From Burkholderiales bacterium (GTDB taxonomy: Bacteria > Pseudomonadota > Gammaproteobacteria > Burkholderiales > Burkholderiaceae_E), in contig CP070753.1 of assembly GCA_020348765.1 (NCBI GenBank), forward strand, positions 2,858,295-2,863,383: 5,089 nucleotides of DNA. The letters are read 5' to 3'. The notes under the pieces were generated by a model. It saw only the letters and a program-made list of their open reading frames with translations, was not told the origin of the DNA and did not search any database. This document shows positions 2,955-5,089 of this stretch, piece after piece (within the stretch, counting starts at the first letter, position 1; each line of letters starts with the position of its first letter). Made by a program: the position numbers and the translations under genes.

Positions 2955-5089
2955 TTGGAGCCTCCAGCGTCCGAGTCAGCGATCGAGGCCAGGCTGGTCG
3001 CCATCGCGCGTGAACTGCTGACCGAGCTCGGAGACCGGCCCGGGGCCGCATCGCGGCTCAGCGCCAGCGATTCGCTCGACCAGGACCTGGGCCTGGACAG
3101 CCTGGCTCGGGTCGAGCTGCTGCTGCGGGTGCAGCGCGCCTTCGGCGTCGACCTGCCGCAGCGCACGCTCGAGCGCGCGCAGTCGTTGCGCGACATTGCC
3201 GACGCGGTTGCGCGGGCGCAGGCTGCGACCGGGCCCGGCGCCGCACCGCCGGAAGGGCCGGAATCCGAAGTGCAGGCTGCACCCTCGGGGCCGACACCGG
3301 CCGCCCGAGGCGCCGGGCCGCCGATGCCGGCAGGGGCGGACCGCGGTGCCGCCGTCCCCGGCGCAACCGTCCCCGGCGCAACCGTCCCCGGCGCCGGCCC
3401 CTTGCCGCACCCGGAACAGGCCGCGACCCTGCAGGCCGTTCTCGACTGGCACTGCGAGCGCCACGGCGAGCGCACGCAGATCACGCTGATCGACGACGAC
3501 GGCGCGCATGCGATCGACTACCAGGCGCTGCGCGCTGGCGCGCTCCGCGTGGCCGGCGGCTTGCTCGAGCGCGGTCTGGCGCCCGGGCAGTCGGTCGCGC
3601 TGATGCTGCCGACCTCGCTCGAGTACTTCTTCGCGTACTTCGGCGTGCTGCTCGCCGGCGGTGTTCCGGTGCCGATCTATCCGCCGGCGCGGATGGCGCA
3701 GATCGAGGAACACGTGCGGCGCCATGCCGGCATCCTGGGCAATGCGCGTGCCGTGCTGATGATCACCGTGCCCGAGGCACGGCCGATCGCACGCGTGCTG
3801 CAGGCGCACGTGCCGTCGCTCGAGGGCGTCCTGGTCGCCGGCGATCTGATGCGGGCCGACCCGGCGACGACGCCGGTGGCGCGCGCAGCCGACGATGTCG
3901 CGCTGGTGCAGTACACGTCGGGCAGCACCGGCGATCCGAAGGGCGTGGTGCTGACGCATGCGAACCTGCTCGCCAACCTCCGTGCCGTCGGGCCGGCGCT
4001 GGCGCTGCGTGCCGACGACGTGTTCGTCAGTTGGTTGCCGCTGTACCACGACATGGGCCTGATCGGTGCCTGGTTCGGCACCCTGTACTACGGCCTGCCG
4101 CTGGTCGTGATGTCGCCGCTGGCATTCCTGTCGCGTCCGGTGCGCTGGCTGCGAACGATCTCCGAGCATCGTGGCACGCTGTCGGCCGCGCCCAACTTCG
4201 CCTACGAGCTGTGCACGGCCAAGATCGACGATGCCGAGCTCGCCGGCATCGACCTCTCGAGCTGGCGCGTCGCGTTCAACGGCGCCGAGGCGGTGCTGCC
4301 CGAGACCCTGGAGCACTTCGCGCAGCGCTTCTCGGCCTGCGGCCTCAGGCGCGAGGCGCTGTTTCCGGTCTACGGGCTGGCCGAGTGCTGTGTCGCGCTG
4401 GCATTCCCGCCGCTGGACCGCGGCCCGCGCATCGACCGCGTGCAGCGCGAGGCATTCGTGGTCTCTCGCCAGGCGCTGCAGGCCGCTGCGGACGAGGCCA
4501 ACCCGCTGCGCTTCGTGTCGTGCGGCCGACCGGTTCCGGGCCACGCGATCCGCGTCATCGACGAGGGCGGCGGCGCGCTCGACGAGCGCCAGGAGGGGCG
4601 CGTCCTGTTCCGGGGGCCGTCGACGACAGCCGGGTACCTGGACAACCCGAAGGCCAATGCGGCGCTGTTTCGCGACGGCTGGCTCGACAGTGGCGATCGT
4701 GGCTACCTCGCCGACGGCGAGCTGTTCCTGACCGGCCGGGTCAAGGACATCGTGATCCGCGGCGGGCGCAACATCTATCCGCACGAGGTCGAGCAGATGG
4801 TCGGCGAGGTCGCCGGCGTGCGCAAGGGCTGCGTCGCGGTGTTCGGCAGTCCGGACCCGGTTTCGGGCACCGAGCGCCTGGTGGTGCTGGCGGAGACCCG
4901 GATCGAGCAGGCGCCGGCGCGCGATCGGCTGCGTGCGGCGATCGGCGACCGGGTGCTCGCCGCGCTCGGCGAGCCGCCCGATCGGGTCGTGATCGCGCCG
5001 CCGCACACGGTGCTCAAGACCTCGAGCGGCAAGATCAGGCGTGCCGCATGCCGCGAGCTGTTCGAGTCGGGCCGCATCGGAGCGCGGCG
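2955..5089 (+). CDS. ACP-fatty acyl-AMP ligase fusion (partial, runs off right edge)
   Basis: The open frame encodes at least 711 residues. Residues about 8-80 form an acyl carrier protein domain, 'DQDLGLDSLARVELLL', with Ser49 as the expected 4'-phosphopantetheine site. Residues about 81-155 are a Pro/Ala/Gly-rich linker with VPGAT repeats. From about 156 onward is an adenylate-forming domain with the usual core motifs: YTSGSTGDPKG (320-330, P-loop), YGLAE (473-477), DSGD with Asp581, TGRVKD (593-598), and TSSGKIRR with Lys693 as the adenylation lysine. The roughly 40-residue stretch between YGLAE and SCGRPVPG matches where fatty acyl-AMP ligases carry their extra segment, which keeps them from using CoA. 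Predicted role: activate a fatty acid as acyl-AMP and load it on the ACP domain. The TTG at 2955 is a tentative start with no clear Shine-Dalgarno; the frame is open further upstream into cbpM. The C-terminus is missing and may include another domain. Substrate unknown. Confidence 0.88.
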   Translation, partial: MEPPASESAIEARLVAIARELLTELGDRPGAASRLSASDSLDQDLGLDSLARVELLLRVQRAFGVDLPQRTLERAQSLRDIADAVARAQAATGPGAAPPEGPESEVQAAPSGPTPAARGAGPPMPAGADRGAAVPGATVPGATVPGAGPLPHPEQAATLQAVLDWHCERHGERTQITLIDDDGAHAIDYQALRAGALRVAGGLLERGLAPGQSVALMLPTSLEYFFAYFGVLLAGGVPVPIYPPARMAQIEEHVRRHAGILGNARAVLMITVPEARPIARVLQAHVPSLEGVLVAGDLMRADPATTPVARAADDVALVQYTSGSTGDPKGVVLTHANLLANLRAVGPALALRADDVFVSWLPLYHDMGLIGAWFGTLYYGLPLVVMSPLAFLSRPVRWLRTISEHRGTLSAAPNFAYELCTAKIDDAELAGIDLSSWRVAFNGAEAVLPETLEHFAQRFSACGLRREALFPVYGLAECCVALAFPPLDRGPRIDRVQREAFVVSRQALQAAADEANPLRFVSCGRPVPGHAIRVIDEGGGALDERQEGRVLFRGPSTTAGYLDNPKANAALFRDGWLDSGDRGYLADGELFLTGRVKDIVIRGGRNIYPHEVEQMVGEVAGVRKGCVAVFGSPDPVSGTERLVVLAETRIEQAPARDRLRAAIGDRVLAALGEPPDRVVIAPPHTVLKTSSGKIRRAACRELFESGRIGAR
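3354..3398 (+). repeat. 15-bp tandem repeat in the ACP-ligase linker
   Basis: The unit GTCCCCGGCGCAACC occurs exactly at 3354 and 3369, then as a decaying third copy at 3384-3398. In frame it encodes VPGAT, VPGAT, VPGAG, within the flexible Pro/Ala/Gly-rich linker between the carrier domain and the adenylation domain. The 15-bp period keeps the reading frame, so copy number could vary between strains and change linker length. Confidence 0.85.

Noticed and set aside
2976..5006. A 676-codon open frame on the minus strand opposite the ACP-ligase
   Set aside because: It is antisense to a frame with clear ACP and adenylation motifs. Its translation is Arg/Gln/His-rich with no domain, as expected when the complement of a high-GC gene lacks stops.

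Overview
The window is GC-rich throughout. All coding frames have strong third-position G/C bias, and Shine-Dalgarno motifs of the AGGAGG type are present. Gene content points to a free-living proteobacterium, most likely gamma or beta: a CbpA/CbpM pair, tandem Hsp20 genes, sigma-32-like promoters, a DUF442/TIGR01244 phosphatase-like gene and an ACP-linked fatty acyl-AMP ligase. I cannot name a genus. Nothing here looks like a mobile element, phage, CRISPR array or RNA gene.

Layout. Positions 1-96 (minus) hold the first 32 codons of a TIGR01244/DUF442-type gene that leaves the window on the left. Just upstream of its start are four 18-bp tandem repeats (109-180), followed by a stretch with no supportable gene. 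A perfect 12-bp hairpin (375-401) then terminates the minus-strand small heat-shock operon. That operon has two Hsp20 (alpha-crystallin) genes, read from 1328 down to 476 and separated by 16 bp. The 251-bp divergent intergenic region (1329-1579) carries two back-to-back, near-consensus sigma-32 (RpoH) heat-shock promoters. One drives the Hsp20 pair; the other drives cbpA (DnaJ-like co-chaperone, TTG start at 1580), which is followed after 2 bp by cbpM (MerR-like modulator of CbpA).

After a 41-bp gap on the same strand is a large open frame running off the right edge. It has an N-terminal acyl carrier protein domain, a proline/alanine-rich linker with a small tandem repeat, and a complete fatty acyl-AMP ligase-type adenylation domain. 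It may be cotranscribed with cbpAM, because no terminator is visible between them.

Working together: Hsp20 proteins hold unfolding clients and CbpA delivers clients to DnaK. CbpM restrains CbpA. The two divergent sigma-32 promoters would induce both arms at once. The best candidates for something new are the possible placement of an acyl-activating ACP-ligase under the same heat-shock control, and an inverted repeat centred between the two promoters.
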